This document shows, piece after piece, positions 6,543 to 7,619 of a stretch of DNA of 7,619 bases. This DNA is from Bacteroidales bacterium (GTDB lineage Bacteria > Bacteroidota > Bacteroidia > Bacteroidales > F082). The notes under the pieces were generated by a model. The model had not been told where the DNA came from, ran no database searches, and worked only from the letters and a program-made list of their open reading frames with translations. Position numbers and translations under genes: made by a program. The stretch's first letter is position 1. Every line of letters starts with the position of its first letter. The stretch is from positions 1 to 7,619 of the forward strand of contig JAFRRE010000152.1 of NCBI GenBank assembly GCA_017428285.1, read 5' to 3'.

Positions 6543-7508
6543 TTATTTTTCAATTGTAACAGAATTAATAATCACAGGCTTAATCGGCACATCCATATTC
6601 CCCGTCTCGACAGATGCAATCATGTCGACCACCTCGAGACCTTCTATCACCTCTCCAAATACGGTATAGTCGCCGTCTAAGTGAGGCGTGCCACCAATTG
6701 TCTTGTATGTCTGGCGTTGGTTCGCATTGAGCACCTTGCCAGAACGGCTTTCAAACATGTCGAGCCAATGGTCATCGTATACCTTACCTTGAACGATGTA
6801 GAACTGCGAGCCACTGGAGGCTTTATTGGGGTTCACCTGGTCGCCTTGGCGGGCAGCGGCAAGAGCACCTTTCTTGTGAAAATGGCTGTCCCTAAACTCG
6901 GCGGGGATGGTATATCCAGGATCCAATCGTCCGTTTGCGTTTTGTCCTCCTTGAACCATGAAGTTCTTGATGACACGGTGAAATGGAGAGCCGTTATACC
7001 AACCTTCGTTCACCAATTTGATGAAATTGTCACGGTGCAAAGGCGTATCATCATACAATCTGGCTTTGATGATACCTAAACTAGTCCTAATGACAACTAC
7101 AGTATGATTGCCTACGGACGAACCTCCGTTTGTATCATCCGACCTTACTAAGCGCACTATTTTCATTCCACCAGAATTCGCATTTTCCTTGCTCATGTAA
7201 CTACTCACACTTCCCATTCCCAACTTCTCTTTTGAAGTAGCCATAAGAGATAATTCTTCATTGGTTGGAAGTCGCCAGTCACCAAAATCATAGAGTTTTT
7301 GACGGTTAATAGCCGCTATAACCGAATTAGGGCAGCCACTAAAAGAGCCAAGATCTTCTGGGTATACTTGAAGATATCCAAGAATGGTTTCAACCTTTCC
7401 GCTTGGCGATTTCCCTGTTGATTGCCCATTTCCACTTAATCCATTACCTCCATAAACTACACCAATTTGACTTGCAACTTTTCCTGTTTTCCGCAATGGG
7501 ACACCCAA
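6543..7508 (-). CDS. DUF1566 (Lcl C-like) / cyclophilin-type peptidyl-prolyl isomerase fusion, start uncertain, probably 5'-truncated
   Basis: The C-terminal part (about residues 136-321) is a cyclophilin, which speeds cis-trans isomerisation of X-Pro bonds. It shows F-H-R178-V-I-K-N-F-M-V-Q187-G-G, G-S-Q-F236-Y-I-V and the L-D-G-D-Y-T-V-F-G-E-V-I stretch (277-288), including the catalytic arginine position. An insert (about 245-276) with Y-K-T-I-G-G-T-P-H is usual for Bacteroidota members. The N-terminal part (about 40-122) resembles DUF1566, with F-G-D-W-R-L-P-T-N-E-E-L (75-86) and a closing I-V-R-L-V-R. The only upstream start is TTG at 7508, two codons after an in-frame stop (7512-7514), with no ribosome site, no promoter and no signal peptide. 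The first ATG lies inside the DUF1566 part. A 5' deletion or insertion-element junction is likely; the cyclophilin domain itself looks intact. Confidence 0.8.
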   Translation of the reverse strand: MGVPLRKTGKVASQIGVVYGGNGLSGNGQSTGKSPSGKVETILGYLQVYPEDLGSFSGCPNSVIAAINRQKLYDFGDWRLPTNEELSLMATSKEKLGMGSVSSYMSKENANSGGMKIVRLVRSDDTNGGSSVGNHTVVVIRTSLGIIKARLYDDTPLHRDNFIKLVNEGWYNGSPFHRVIKNFMVQGGQNANGRLDPGYTIPAEFRDSHFHKKGALAAARQGDQVNPNKASSGSQFYIVQGKVYDDHWLDMFESRSGKVLNANQRQTYKTIGGTPHLDGDYTVFGEVIEGLEVVDMIASVETGNMDVPIKPVIINSVTIEK

Positions 7509-7511
7509 TTT

Positions 7512-7619
7512 TTAGCTTTTGTGGCGGTAAGTGACTATGTCATACAGTTCCTGCTGTTCCTCATCCATTCGCAGAAGTGTGGTCTTGGTGTATCCAGACT
7601 GGGGAAGCACATAGGTCAG
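7512..7619 (-). CDS. C-terminal 35 residues of an unidentified protein, cut by the window edge
   Basis: Reading in from the right edge on the minus strand, the frame is open for 35 codons and ends with TAA at 7512-7514. It is in the same frame as the cyclophilin-fusion ORF that follows. The peptide contains Y-V-L-P-Q-S-G-Y-T-K-T-T and M-D-E-E-Q-Q-E-L-Y-D-I-V, then ends in Y-R-H-K-S. The composition looks like real coding sequence, and the tail vaguely recalls the C-termini of some DDE transposases, but I do not recognise it firmly. If it is a transposase, the nearby palindrome GGGTGTCCC (7497-7505) could belong to an element end. Confidence 0.45.
   Translation of the reverse strand: MTYVLPQSGYTKTTLLRMDEEQQELYDIVTYRHKS

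Overview
The window looks like a Bacteroidota chromosome fragment, most likely order Bacteroidales (Prevotella/Bacteroides-like). The evidence is the gene families (WYL regulator, small DEDDh exonuclease, AAA_14/DUF4143 ATPases, a cyclophilin with the Bacteroidota-type insert) and the promoters, which match the Bacteroidota -33/-7 form (TTTG, about 20 bp, TAnnTTTG) rather than the E. coli form. Only one clear Shine-Dalgarno site (AAGGAGA) was seen. Genus assignment is inference.

Layout, left to right. (1) 3-1255, plus strand: the 3' part of a WYL-domain regulator, coupled by an ATGA overlap to a small DEDDh 3'-5' exonuclease. (2) 1256-1404: a noncoding stretch filled by three copies of a palindromic unit with a 51-52 bp period. 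Each copy carries a -7-like element between its arms, and the last reads into the next gene. (3) 1405-3215: an AAA_14/DUF4143 ATPase overlapping a beta-class carbonic anhydrase by ATGA. (4) 3261-4889: a predicted lipoprotein amidohydrolase of the YtcJ-like family with its own promoter-like element. (5) 4912-5036: a second, different direct-repeat array (33 bp period), whose last partial copy supplies the -33 box of a promoter for a second AAA_14/DUF4143 ATPase at 5037-6368. (6) 6369-6542: a convergent noncoding gap without a convincing terminator. (7) 6543-7508, minus strand: a DUF1566-cyclophilin fusion lacking a credible start, directly behind the stop of another minus-strand gene that runs off the window.

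The metabolic genes look like ordinary housekeeping or accessory genes. The most interesting pattern is that both AAA_14/DUF4143 ATPases, which are otherwise quite different (one with an intact and one with a degenerate PD-(D/E)XK-like motif), are each preceded by a short tandem array of promoter-like repeats placed exactly at the promoter. This suggests repeat-based regulation, self-recognition, or promoter duplication linked to this gene family. No CRISPR array, tRNA, rRNA or complete insertion sequence was found.
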